A stretch of DNA of 64,000 nt from CAYXVF01 sp964468125. GTDB lineage: Bacteria > Myxococcota > XYA12-FULL-58-9 > CAYXVF01. The notes beneath the pieces were generated by a model, which did no database searches, was not told the DNA's origin, and was given only the letters and a program-made list of their open reading frames with translations. The translations under genes and the position numbers were made by a program. The stretch spans positions 1-64,000 of the forward strand of contig CAYXVF010000015.1 in NCBI GenBank assembly GCA_964468125.1, in the 5' to 3' direction. Each line of letters begins with the position of its first letter. The first letter of the stretch is position 1. This document shows, one piece after another, positions 9,275 through 17,670 of the stretch.

Positions 9275-11566
9275 ATGAACTCCGAAGTGAGCCGTACGCC
9301 TGCCGCGACAGGTGCATTGCCGTCCCTCGCGCAGCACATCGACGATGCGAGGTCGATCCAGGATATCCAGGGGGCCGGGCTCGAGTCGCCGTTCGCGGGA
9401 CAAGCGATGACGCGACCGGTGCGCGGCGTAGTCACCGGCCATCTCTCCGTTCCGCTGCGACGCAAAGACGGCGAGACGCTTTACGTGCGCGCGGTCACGG
9501 TTCAAATGCCAGACGCGGAGGCGGTGCCCGGCGACGCGTCCCGGGCGATCGTCGTCGTGCCGCCCAAGGGCAGTAAAGATCGACCGAAGCTCGGCAGCGA
9601 GGTGTCGTTCCTGGGTCGCATCTCCGAAGTTTCACAGTTGTCCGATTCACCCTTTGAGGCGACGACTACCGTCGTTTTTTCCGACTCCCTGAAGACCCTG
9701 CAACCGGGCGCTGCGTCGCGGGAGGAAGCCTTCGAGCTGATCAAGTCGAAAGGCGTATCACCCTACTCTTGGGACGTTGAGAAGGTCGAGGCGAAGATCG
9801 AGGAACGCCTCGCCGCCAAGGGACAGCCACTCACTCCGGAGAACTTCCGAGCCGAGCAGCGACTTCTCCTCTCGAGCCTCGAATCAGCGCTGTTCTACTT
9901 CGAGCCGGGCTCGAAGCTCGCCTCCCCGAGCAATCCCTTCGGGGACTACGTCTTCACCTCTCCGGAGCATCAGGGCGCGACCACCATACACGGCGCCCCC
10001 TTTCTTACCCCCGAATGGTTCGATCGCGCGTTGTTCAACGTAGGCCTATCGGTAGGCTACAAAGCCCGCTCCGCGGCTTTGCGCTCGGGAGGGGCCGGCA
10101 AAGAAGCCTATCCGTCCAGCTCCGCGCTGCTCGAAGGTGTCTGGGGTGCGCTCAGCTATCGCGCGGGTGGACCGCAGGTCGACGCCGCTCGGGGAGACCT
10201 ACCGATCGCCGCGGCCAAAAAGAGCGAGCTTCCGCCGGTGCGCCTCGAGGCGGACCCCAAGAAGGACCTCGTGACTCTGAGTCTCAACACGTTCAACTTC
10301 GACCCGCACGTCGAGGATCCCGACCGTGTCAGCGACCCGAGTCGGGACATCAGCGACGACATCGGTGAAGGCCGGCACCTCGCACTCGTCGACGCCATCT
10401 GTCGAACGGACTCCCTGCCGGGCGTGATCGCGTTTCAGGAGATGCAAAAGAACGACGGAGCGGAGCTCACGAACACTCTCGAAGCCGACCAGACGTACGA
10501 AGCGATCCTCGGGCCGCTGCGCGAACGAACCGGCAAGGACTACCAGTACAAATACTTCATGGAGCCCTGGACCAAATCCGGTGGACAACCCGGAGGGAAC
10601 ATTCACCTGGGTTTTGCCTGGGACCCTGAAGTCCTGACGCCGATGAGCGAGCCGATCCCCCTCGGACTCGACACTCCGGCGATGCACGAGTCGCGCAAGC
10701 CGCTCGCGATGGCCTTTCGACACAACGAGACCGGCGAGCCTCTGGTCTTGGTGAACGTGCACAACACGTCCCTGCGCTACACCAACTCGCCGATCGCCAA
10801 GGCGAATCCGGGCGAAGACCCTCGCGCGCCGCTCCGCGTCGAACAAAACCGAACGATCGTGGAGTTTCTCGCGGGATTAGACAAAGCGGGCATTGCCTAT
10901 CAGGTGACCGGCGACTTCAATGACACTGAGTTTAGCGCCTCCCTGCGCGCGTTCGAGGAAGAGGGCAAGGCTATCGTCGCTCCGAAGAACGGGCATGAGC
11001 AGGCGGACTACAACCACAGAGGCATCGCGCAGAACCTGAGCCACCTCATCACCCGCAAATCTGACGTGGATCGGGTGGTCACGATGACCTCCTTCAATGA
11101 GCAGTCCCATGGGGTGCCCATGGGTCAGCTCGGCGGCGGTCGAAGCTCGGACCACGGCGTCTTCTGGGCGAAGATGGGCATGAAGGCACCGACCAAAGAG
11201 GTCGAGGACCTGAGCACAGTGCTCAAACGCGCGGCCAATCGAGCGAATGGCTACGCCGCCAAGGTCGCCCGGCGGGCCAAGGAGGACACCCGTTTGCTCG
11301 CGGCGTTGAGCCACACGCTCCTAACGGAGGAATGGGTCGAGCTCGCGGGTCACTCGGACCTCGCCAAAAGGCCTGGAGACCTGGTGGCCGTCGCCGGCCT
11401 GGTCGAGCCAGAAACCTTCAAAGAGTTTCTCGCGACGCTCGACCGAGACGAGGCCCGAGCGCTGCGCGACGCCGCCTTCGAGGCGGGGCTCATGCCCCTC
11501 GTCCGCCTACTCCGCTCAGCGCGAAAACCGAAAGCAGAGCCGAAATCCGGCTCACGGCGGAAGTGA
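9275..11566 (+). CDS. ExeM/NucH-like endonuclease/exonuclease/phosphatase-fold protein without signal peptide
   Basis: A 763-residue protein. The start ATG at 9275 is preferred over upstream in-frame codons. Residues 28-140 match the N-terminal OB-like domain of extracellular nucleases (IQGAGLESPFAGQ, VRGVVTG). Residues 333-632 form the EEP domain with its metal-site series: N338 (LSLNTF), E389 (IAFQEM), H496 (VNVHNTS), D547/N549 (TGDFND) and S625-D626-H627 (SSDHG). All key residues are present, so it should hydrolyse nucleic acid or another phosphodiester. The middle (150-330) and C-terminal (640-763) regions are unassigned, and the C-terminus is basic. Unlike ExeM or NucH, no signal peptide is seen at this or any upstream start. 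It is divergent from the TPR/RNB operon. Confidence 0.78.
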   Translation: MNSEVSRTPAATGALPSLAQHIDDARSIQDIQGAGLESPFAGQAMTRPVRGVVTGHLSVPLRRKDGETLYVRAVTVQMPDAEAVPGDASRAIVVVPPKGSKDRPKLGSEVSFLGRISEVSQLSDSPFEATTTVVFSDSLKTLQPGAASREEAFELIKSKGVSPYSWDVEKVEAKIEERLAAKGQPLTPENFRAEQRLLLSSLESALFYFEPGSKLASPSNPFGDYVFTSPEHQGATTIHGAPFLTPEWFDRALFNVGLSVGYKARSAALRSGGAGKEAYPSSSALLEGVWGALSYRAGGPQVDAARGDLPIAAAKKSELPPVRLEADPKKDLVTLSLNTFNFDPHVEDPDRVSDPSRDISDDIGEGRHLALVDAICRTDSLPGVIAFQEMQKNDGAELTNTLEADQTYEAILGPLRERTGKDYQYKYFMEPWTKSGGQPGGNIHLGFAWDPEVLTPMSEPIPLGLDTPAMHESRKPLAMAFRHNETGEPLVLVNVHNTSLRYTNSPIAKANPGEDPRAPLRVEQNRTIVEFLAGLDKAGIAYQVTGDFNDTEFSASLRAFEEEGKAIVAPKNGHEQADYNHRGIAQNLSHLITRKSDVDRVVTMTSFNEQSHGVPMGQLGGGRSSDHGVFWAKMGMKAPTKEVEDLSTVLKRAANRANGYAAKVARRAKEDTRLLAALSHTLLTEEWVELAGHSDLAKRPGDLVAVAGLVEPETFKEFLATLDRDEARALRDAAFEAGLMPLVRLLRSARKPKAEPKSGSRRK

Positions 11567-11771
11567 CGCGCCTTCAGCCCGGCGCGAGCCGCGGCGCTCA
11601 CGTGGGTCCCTGAAGAGACGACACCGCGGTTCACGGCCGCGCCCATCCTCCCTATCGTGGCAAGCTGCCACACCCGTGCTCGACGCGAAGGGCACCGGAG
11701 AGCTGCCCGTTCGCTCGGCACCTGGTCGGCACGAGGCTTGCCTCTCTTCTGGCGGATGAAAGGAGCCGGCC

Positions 11772-12029
11772 ATGAGTCTGAGCATGAACGAAAAAGAGCA
11801 GCTGAAAAAACGCGTGAGCGCGAAGCGCAAGGAGCTCGAGGCGAAAATCGAGCGGGCGCAGGCCGACGGCAGCAAGAATGCAAACGATGCGGTCGAGCGC
11901 GCGCGGCAGGAGCTCGATGAGCTGAAGAATACGATCAAGACCGGTTGGGACGATCTGACCGAGGGGGTTGCCGGCCAGATCAACGCCTGGCTCGACCGAC
12001 ACGACCAAAGAAAGGACGCCCCCAACTGA
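11772..12029 (+). CDS. Small coiled-coil protein
   Basis: An 85-residue protein with a strong ribosome site (AAAGGAG, 7 bases upstream of ATG). Almost the whole length is charged heptad-like helix (EKEQLKKRVSAKRKELEAKIE, then RARQELDELKNTI), with an amphipathic end (GVAGQINAWLDRH). No known family is recognised. It resembles small stress or CsbD/apolipoprotein-like helical proteins only in composition. It ends 53 bases before the scaffold gap. Confidence 0.7.
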   Translation: MSLSMNEKEQLKKRVSAKRKELEAKIERAQADGSKNANDAVERARQELDELKNTIKTGWDDLTEGVAGQINAWLDRHDQRKDAPN

Positions 12030-12082
12030 GGGTACGAAGCCACGGCGCCACCAAACGCTTGCCACGACTCCACCAAGTTTAG

Positions 12083-12182
12083 NNNNNNNNNNNNNNNNNN
12101 NNNNNNNNNNNNNNNNNNNNNNNNNNNNNNNNNNNNNNNNNNNNNNNNNNNNNNNNNNNNNNNNNNNNNNNNNNNNNNNNNN
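12083..12182. other. Scaffold gap of 100 N
   Basis: Exactly 100 unresolved bases, the conventional placeholder for a gap of unknown length. Both flanks lie inside the tRNA-linked repeat, so the true distance may be zero or may hold further repeat copies. Confidence 0.98.
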
Positions 12183-12201
12183 TAATCCCCCTCGACGGTA
12201 C

Positions 12202-12237
12202 GCCGGTGTGGCGGAATTGGTAGACGCGACGGACTCA
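12202..12237 (+). pseudogene. Truncated tRNA-Leu 5' fragment
   Basis: The first 36 bases equal the 5' half of the intact tRNA-Leu at 12333, through the D-arm and into the anticodon loop (ends GGACTCA). Sequence then diverges (CCCGCTGCGGG), so no anticodon, T-arm or 3' acceptor strand follows. It cannot fold into a tRNA. Confidence 0.8.
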
Positions 12238-12332
12238 CCCGCTGCGGGCCTGCGGCCCTGAACGCGTTGTCGAAACCAAGCGACAACGCTTGCCACGACT
12301 CCACCAAGTTTAGTAATCCCCCTCGACGGTAC

Positions 12333-12416
12333 GCCGGTGTGGCGGAATTGGTAGACGCGACGGACTCAAAATCCGTTGAGGTAACACTCGTGTCGGTTCG
12401 AGTCCGACCACCGGTA
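12333..12416 (+). tRNA. trnL-CAA: tRNA-Leu (anticodon CAA)
   Basis: An 84-base class II tRNA. The acceptor stem is GCCGGTG paired with CACCGGT (one G-U end pair), the discriminator is A and no CCA is encoded. The D-arm carries GGAATTGGTAGAC. The anticodon stem-loop is ACGGA-CTCAAAA-TCCGT, giving anticodon CAA. A long variable arm has a GAG/CTC stem, and the T-arm is GTCGG-TTCGAGT-CCGAC. The long variable arm and CAA anticodon fit leucine, reading UUG codons. Confidence 0.95.
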
Positions 12417-12432
12417 CTATCACCCGTTCATC

Positions 12433-12486
12433 GAGGTAACACTCGTGTCGGTTTCAGTCCGACGCGGGCGGACAGTCCACCGGTAC
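12433..12486 (+). pseudogene. Degenerate tRNA-Leu 3' fragment
   Basis: Bases 12433-12453 repeat 21 bases of the intact tRNA's variable and T-arm region (12378-12398) exactly. The rest of the T-arm is changed (TTTCAGTCC for TTCGAGTCC), about 13 foreign bases intervene, and the acceptor end CCACCGGTAC recurs at 12477-12486. The fragment lies 16 bases past the intact gene. Confidence 0.75.
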
Positions 12487-12545
12487 CCATTTCTCGGTTC
12501 CAAACAACGTCACGAAGAATGGGCAACGGACTGCCCCGTCGCGGC

Positions 12546-12716
12546 CTATTGGCCCCCGTGAGTCGGGCAGGCGCGAACCTGCTTCATCACGTCGAGCCAC
12601 ACGTCCATGGGGAGTGCTTCAGCGAAGCCACCGGTGCACGGACAGGTGCATCGTTTTCCTTTGCTCTTCCCCTTCTTCTTCGCGTTCCGCTTCTGCTTAC
12701 GACGGTATGCGCTCAT
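12546..12716 (-). CDS. Small Lys-rich protein with Cys cluster
   Basis: A 56-residue protein. ATG at 12716 is chosen because the ribosome site GGAAGG lies 9 bases upstream, which makes the in-frame ATG at 12725 too close. The N-terminal half is extremely basic (RRKQKRNAKKKGKSKGKR). It is followed by CTCPC, a short acidic/hydrophobic helix (ALPMDVWLDVMKQV) and a final Cys-His pair (ACPTHGG). The Cys/His spacing could bind a metal. Family unknown. Confidence 0.5.
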   Translation of the reverse strand: MSAYRRKQKRNAKKKGKSKGKRCTCPCTGGFAEALPMDVWLDVMKQVRACPTHGGQ

Positions 12717-12960
12717 GTCATTCATCCTTCCGGAGCGCGGCGCTCGCCCTCCATCCTCAGTGTCTGCGGAGGAGCGTCCGCGCGCGGTGACGCAGCGCAC
12801 ACAGCGCTACTGATGCACCCCTGTGGGGACCGTACTGCTCGTGAGTCCAGGCGTGATCGCGCGATCGATCACGGTCTCCCTCGCGAGACCGGACGGATGC
12901 GGGCGAGTGCGGCAACTTCTCGGTCGAGTGAGCCGAAAATCGAGTGCTGTGCCCCTTCCC

Positions 12961-14100
12961 GTGCAACTCATAGTCGTGCTGACGTTGGCGATCGTCTTCA
13001 TCGTCATCGCCACGTCGCGCTTCAACTGGCACCCGTTCGTAGTACTCGTGCTCGCTTGCTACGGCATCGGCTTCGGCGCCGGGATGGATCCGCTCGAGAT
13101 CGGCAGCACGATTCGCGCGGGCTTCGGCGGGATCTTGAGCAGCATCGGCTTGGTCATTCTCTTCGGAACAATGATTGGTACGATTCTCGAAAAAACCGGC
13201 TCGGCGATCACCATGGCCAACACCGTACTGAAGGTGCTCGGCAACCGTATGCCCGGCCTGACCATGAGCATCATCGGTTATCTCGTGTCGATCCCCGTGT
13301 TCTGCGCCTCCAACTCCGGGCCCCATCGCCGCGGCGGGAAACCTCGGACTGAGTGACCAGCTCGGTCTCGGATCATTTTTGGGATCTTCGTATCGGTCTT
13401 CGCGGTCGCCGCCGGCTTCCTCTGGGCGACGTTCATCGGCAATCGCCTGAGCACTCGCGAAGACACCGAGCGCCACGACCAAGTGGCACACGAGCAGGCA
13501 CTCGAGGCGTATAGGGAGCTCCCGTCAGCCGGAAGAGCGTTTGCACCGATCATCGTACCGATCGTGCTCATCGCATTCGGCTCGATCGCGAGCTTCCCAT
13601 CGAGCCCTCTCGGTGACGGTACAGCCTTCACGCTGGTGTCCTTCCTCGGCGAGCCACTCAACGCCCTCATCGCCGGTTTACTTCTCTCGCTCACCCTGCT
13701 GCCGGAGGTGAGCAAGACCACCACCTACGATTGGATCGAAGACAGCCTCAAAGCTGCCGCGACGATCGTCATGATCACGGGCGCAGGCGGGGCGTTGGGC
13801 GCGGTGCTCAAAGCGACCCAAATCGGCGACACCCTCGGGCAACTCCTGGCATACTAAAACCTCGGTATTTTCCTCCCGTTCATCATCGCGGCCGCCTTCA
13901 AGACCGCGCAGGGCTCTTCGACCGGCGCCGGGGCGATGACGGTCTCCCACGCCAACGACAGCTACTTCTGGGTCGTCACCCAATTCAGCGAAATGGACGT
14001 CGGGACCGCCTACAAGGCGCAGACGGTCGCAACCTTGTTGCAAGGGACTTCCGCGATGGCGATGGCGGTGGTCGCCCTGCTCGCGGCGGCCCTGCTTTGA
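12961..14100 (+). pseudogene. GntP-family gluconate/organic-acid permease, disrupted
   Basis: Clear GntP-family sequence in several pieces. From GTG 12961 the N-terminal membrane half runs to IVSIPVFC-like sequence (read here LVSIPVFCAS). About 100 residues are then missing before GPIAAAGNLGLSDQLGLG, which lies in a shifted frame up to about 13380. The original frame resumes (GIFVSVFAVAAGFLWA) and runs to an in-frame TAA at 13855-13857. Beyond that stop the same frame continues with family sequence (FLPFIIAAAFKTAQGSSTGA) to TGA at 14100. An internal deletion, a frameshift and a stop together make a functional permease unlikely unless several assembly errors coincide. Confidence 0.85.
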
Positions 14101-14275
14101 GCCGGAGCGTGCGCCCCCTACCACCACGTTTCCCTACGTCAGAAAAGCAAACCCGTGCGCGTGGCTCCTGCGTATGAATGCTCGGCGCCCCGGCGCGTCT
14201 CAAAAAACCGTTGATGAGTGGGTGCGCCCATCCTCATAGTCGTCGAGCGAGAGTCGTCGGGCGAGAGAGGGCTTC

Positions 14276-14629
14276 ATGAGCATGGTGGTGTTTCTGGTCG
14301 CTGGCGGAGTTCTACTCGCGGCGTCGATCGCGATCCGCGAATGGCAGTGGGCCCGCGAGCGCAGAGAAACGCGCGCCAGCCTGCGCTCCCTGACCGATAA
14401 CCTCGACAAGAGCCAACGAAACGTGAGGCGCCTCCAGGAGGACGTCTACGTGCTGCAGACCGTGCTACGTGAACGGAATCTCTTGAGCGAAAACGAGCTG
14501 GCCCAAGCTCGGGACCGTCTGATCGAGCAACCGAAACGGGTGGCGGCGGAGCGCGACGCGATTCAGCGGCATTTGAATATCGGGGTCCCGGTGCAGGTCA
14601 TCGAGGAGTCCCTAAACAAGGTCCATTGA
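14276..14629 (+). CDS. Membrane-anchored coiled-coil protein
   Basis: A 117-residue protein with an N-terminal membrane segment (2-20, MVVFLVAGGVLLAASIAI) and a long charged helix (25-100) with heptad character (RSLTDNLDKSQRNVRRLQEDV). Upstream GAGAGAGGG serves as the ribosome site. The coiled coil should face the cytoplasm. It lies 44 bases before the PP2C-cNMP gene on the same strand and may be co-transcribed. No family recognised. Confidence 0.7.
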   Translation: MSMVVFLVAGGVLLAASIAIREWQWARERRETRASLRSLTDNLDKSQRNVRRLQEDVYVLQTVLRERNLLSENELAQARDRLIEQPKRVAAERDAIQRHLNIGVPVQVIEESLNKVH

Positions 14630-14673
14630 GCCGCTTGTGCGCCGGGTGAGGCGCGGACTAGACTGCCCTAATC

Positions 14674-15945
14674 ATGGATATCAACGTCGCCACACACACC
14701 GACGTCGGTCGTGTCCGCACCAACAACGAGGATTACTTCTTTGCAGACCAGGATCTCGGTCTCTACATCGTGTGCGACGGGATGGGCGGCCACTCAGCGG
14801 GCGAGGTCGCCAGCAAGATGTCCTGCGAAATCATCCAGCGCGAAATCAGCAAGGCGCAAAAACAGCGCGAGAAATTCCTTAGCAGCGGTAAACCCGCGGA
14901 CATCAAGACCCTGTCGAAGACGGTCGAGGCCGCGATACACACGGCCTGCAAAGAGGTCTTCAAGAAGGCGGGCAAGACCCCGGAGCTCGCGGGAATGGGC
15001 ACCACCTGCACCGTGGTGCTTCTCGCCGGCCACGGGAAAGGCGTCATGGGTCACGTCGGTGACTCACGCCTCTACGTCTACCGGAATGGCACCGTTCATC
15101 AGTTGAGCGAAGACCACACCTACGTCAATGAGCTCGTGAAGCGGGGCGCGCTCACAAAGGAACAAGCGCGAACCCATCCACAAGGAAACGTGCTGTCGCG
15201 TGCGCTGGGTGTTCAACCTACGGTCCCGGTTGACACGATGATATTCGACATCGACGCGGGCGACACTTACTTGCTCTGCTCGGACGGGCTCTACAACTAC
15301 TTTCCGGACTCGACGGAGCTCGTACCCTATCTGCAACAGCCGGACCTGCAAGCGGCGATAGAGTCCTGCATCAATCAGGCTCTCGAGCGTGGCGGGCACG
15401 ACAACGTTACCGTCGTATCGATGCGCATGGGCGGCGTCGAACCGGCGGAAAGCTCAACGGCCGCGGAGCAACGAATTCGCTTGCTCAAGCGCATCCCGAT
15501 CTTCGCGCATCTGAACTACCACGAGCTGGTGAAGGTGGTCGGTCTGACCCAGCTCGCGCGCAAGAAATCCGGCGAGACCATAATCACCGAAGGCGAGCAT
15601 GGCGACGAGTTCTACGTGGTCCTCGCCGGCGAGGTGACCGTCTCCAAGGGAGGCTCCACCATCGTGGAGCTCAAGGCGGGTGCCCACCTGGGGGAGATGG
15701 CTCTCGTGGACAACGCTCCGCGCTCCGCGTCGGTTGTTGCCAACACGGACGTCAATCTACTGGTGATGCGCCGCGATGAATTCTTCAGCCTGATCCGCGC
15801 CGAACCGGTGGTCGCTACCAAGCTCCTCTGGAGCTTCGTCCAAGTCATGAGCGGCCGCCTCCGCGAAACCAACGAAGCGCTACAGGGCGCTAGGAAAGAG
15901 GTGGACGCGGATACGGAAGACTTCGAGATCTTCGTAGACGATTGA
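14674..15945 (+). CDS. PP2C-type Ser/Thr phosphatase fused to a cyclic-nucleotide-binding domain
   Basis: A 423-residue cytoplasmic protein. Residues 1-255 are a PP2C/Stp1-type phosphatase: DVGRVRTNNED (10-20), CDGMGGH (34-40), GDSRLY (129-134), CSDGL (202-206) and GHDNVTVV (241-248) supply the metal-binding aspartates. Residues 275-395 are a cNMP-binding domain whose phosphate-binding cassette GEMALVDNAPRSASV keeps the key Glu (341) and Arg (350). The fusion suggests a phosphatase controlled by a cyclic nucleotide. Plausible substrates are the Hanks-type kinases at 57.6-61.3 kb, though this is only inferred from co-occurrence. Confidence 0.93.
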   Translation: MDINVATHTDVGRVRTNNEDYFFADQDLGLYIVCDGMGGHSAGEVASKMSCEIIQREISKAQKQREKFLSSGKPADIKTLSKTVEAAIHTACKEVFKKAGKTPELAGMGTTCTVVLLAGHGKGVMGHVGDSRLYVYRNGTVHQLSEDHTYVNELVKRGALTKEQARTHPQGNVLSRALGVQPTVPVDTMIFDIDAGDTYLLCSDGLYNYFPDSTELVPYLQQPDLQAAIESCINQALERGGHDNVTVVSMRMGGVEPAESSTAAEQRIRLLKRIPIFAHLNYHELVKVVGLTQLARKKSGETIITEGEHGDEFYVVLAGEVTVSKGGSTIVELKAGAHLGEMALVDNAPRSASVVANTDVNLLVMRRDEFFSLIRAEPVVATKLLWSFVQVMSGRLRETNEALQGARKEVDADTEDFEIFVDD

Positions 15946-15976
15946 ACGCCGCACCCAGTGCCGCGAATTCGCACAC

Positions 15977-15993
15977 CGGGGCAAAACGCCCCG
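15977..15993. terminator. GC hairpin after the PP2C gene, possible terminator
   Basis: CGGGGC (15977-15982) pairs with GCCCCG (15988-15993) around a 5-base AAAAC loop, 32 bases after the PP2C stop. No T-run follows, so intrinsic termination is doubtful. The rest of 15946-16236 holds no convincing gene. Confidence 0.3.
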
Positions 15994-16236
15994 CACGAGC
16001 GATGGCTCATCGAGCGCCCGAACGCCCGGCGATGTCGCACTGTGCTAGACGGCTGACGGCACGAACCTTGCGCTCTCCTTCGGCCATGAAACACACAACG
16101 AGTACTCAGCCCAGCCCGCAGCCTGCCTCCGTGAGCACTCGGCGAGCGCTTGAACGAGGTCGATAGGGCTCGACTCGTCGAGCCACTTGGACCGACGCTT
16201 GCGCGTCTACTCACGCGCGCGAACCCGATCGACGGC

Positions 16237-16596
16237 CTAGACGATTTTGAGCTCTACGAGCGCGCTACAGAGCGTATGACCGTCGACGAAGCCCTGCTCA
16301 ACTTCCATCCGCACTTTATAGCTCTCGTGCTCGATCTTTGAGCGCAGTCGAACCAAGTCTCCCTCGAGCTCGACCACTGCTTCTCGGGTGGAAGCGCGCA
16401 CCTCTTCGCCACTGGCTCTGACTTTTTCTCCGAGCGTTTGAATCTTCGCCTCGATCTCGTCGAATCGGGCCGTCAACTCCCCGCCGAGCGCTCCGGCCGA
16501 CTCTTCGATTGTGGCGACGGAGGTCTCCTGTTGCGTGCACCCGGCGGCGATGAGACCCAATAGTCCGGCGGCGATGATGTGTTGGATTCCATTCAT
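16237..16596 (-). CDS. Small coiled-coil lipoprotein
   Basis: A 119-residue protein with a signal peptide and clean lipobox (GLIAAGC, Cys at about 20). The mature chain is one long helix with heptad repeats (RFDEIEAKIQTLGEKVRASGEE and on). Ribosome site CAGGAGAG precedes ATG 16596. It should be anchored in a membrane facing the periplasm. The composition resembles Lpp-like or methyl-accepting-like stalks, but no family is assigned. Confidence 0.72.
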   Translation of the reverse strand: MNGIQHIIAAGLLGLIAAGCTQQETSVATIEESAGALGGELTARFDEIEAKIQTLGEKVRASGEEVRASTREAVVELEGDLVRLRSKIEHESYKVRMEVEQGFVDGHTLCSALVELKIV

Positions 16597-16754
16597 GATT
16601 CTCTCTCCTGTTTGATGACCCCATCACATCGCGGGAAACGGCATGCCAGTCGGCGGCACTCGCCCACGGGCAAGCCCCTCTGAGCTCTTGTTCCACGAGT
16701 CCGCGACCGCTATAGGCAGGAGGGGTAGCAGGTCTACACACACGGGAGAAAACG

Positions 16755-17648
16755 ATGAAATCCGCGATCGCCTGGGTCGTTCTCGTCGGCCTGGCCGCTG
16801 GCGCTGGCGCCTATGGAATGCAGGTCTACCGACGCGCGGAAGACGCGGCGACCTACGAGCAGCGGCTCGCCTCCCTGAAGCAGGACTTCCTTCGCAAATC
16901 GACCGGGCTTCAGCTGGTGGACGATGAGCAGTACCCGCGCGAGGTGGGCGTCGCGCTCGCTCGCTACACTCGCGAGCTGGAGCAACTCGGCCGAGATTTT
17001 CCCGCGCTTTTTGACGTCGAGCGCAAACGCGCAGAGGTGGCGGCAAAGGTGGAGGCAGGGACCATGGACGAGATCCAGAAGGCCCAGCGCGACGAACGCA
17101 TCGATTTCACTCTCGCGCTCTTCAACACGATGCGCTCGGGGCAGTATCGTCCGCTCTATTCAGCGGTCGACAACACGTTTCGCTTCGACATCTTCGACAT
17201 GCGTCCCGCGAAGATCGCGGGACAGAACCGGATTCAGCTCTCTTTCGTCCACTGGGGCGCTTTTGGAGAGGTCAGCTACAGCCTGATCGAAGGAAAATTC
17301 GGCGGAAACGCACCGAAGAGCGGCGCTCCCATCGCGATTCCCAAGCTCGTCGGAGAGGGTCAGCCCCCGAGCCTGCAGATCGAGCCTGAACGCTGGGTCG
17401 AGGAGTTCATTCCCGGAGTTCAGATCGGCTACTATGACTTTCCTTTGATGCCGCCGACGGCGACAGACATCACGCTGCGCTTCAGCTTCGACATTCGAAC
17501 GGTCGGAGGCAGCAACGTCCCCGTCAATCTCACGTTTCCCCCCATTCCCATTCCGGACGCCTGGAAGGTCGGCAACGAGGAGCAATGGGCAGCGCAAGAA
17601 CAATACGCAACGGAAGACGAGCTACGCGCCGAGGGCGCGATCGATTAG
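16755..17648 (+). CDS. Membrane-anchored protein of unknown function
   Basis: A 297-residue protein with an N-terminal membrane segment or uncleaved signal (5-20, IAWVVLVGLAAGAGAYG). Residues 30-110 are helical; 115-280 appear beta-rich (RPLYSAVDNTFRFDIFDMRP, ITLRFSFDIRTVGG). The C-terminus is acidic. There are no catalytic motifs. It diverges from the coiled-coil lipoprotein at 16596 and converges on the phasin-like gene. Probably periplasmic. Family not recognised. Confidence 0.75.
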   Translation: MKSAIAWVVLVGLAAGAGAYGMQVYRRAEDAATYEQRLASLKQDFLRKSTGLQLVDDEQYPREVGVALARYTRELEQLGRDFPALFDVERKRAEVAAKVEAGTMDEIQKAQRDERIDFTLALFNTMRSGQYRPLYSAVDNTFRFDIFDMRPAKIAGQNRIQLSFVHWGAFGEVSYSLIEGKFGGNAPKSGAPIAIPKLVGEGQPPSLQIEPERWVEEFIPGVQIGYYDFPLMPPTATDITLRFSFDIRTVGGSNVPVNLTFPPIPIPDAWKVGNEEQWAAQEQYATEDELRAEGAID

Positions 17649-17670
17649 GCGCGGCCTAGCCCACTTCCGT

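Larger units (their letters stand above)
12054..12368. repeat. Interrupted direct repeat of the tRNA-Leu 5' region, broken by a scaffold gap
   Basis: Bases 12054-12082 (29 nt) equal 12285-12313, and 12183-12237 (55 nt) equal 12314-12368. The two halves of the first copy are split by the 100-N gap exactly at the point where the second copy reads straight through (TTTAG joined to TAAT). Each copy holds the tRNA upstream region plus the tRNA 5' half; the first copy stops in the anticodon loop. Bases 12238-12284 separate the copies. This is either a true tandem duplication that broke the assembly or an artefact of scaffolding over a repeat. Confidence 0.85.

Noticed and set aside
12267..13352. 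Open frame running from the tRNA repeat into the GntP remnant
   Set aside because: It translates through a tRNA gene and is in the wrong frame for the permease; a statistical open frame only.
16150..16341. Small plus-strand open frame of 63 codons
   Set aside because: It overlaps the lipoprotein gene on the other strand and has no ribosome site or conserved feature.
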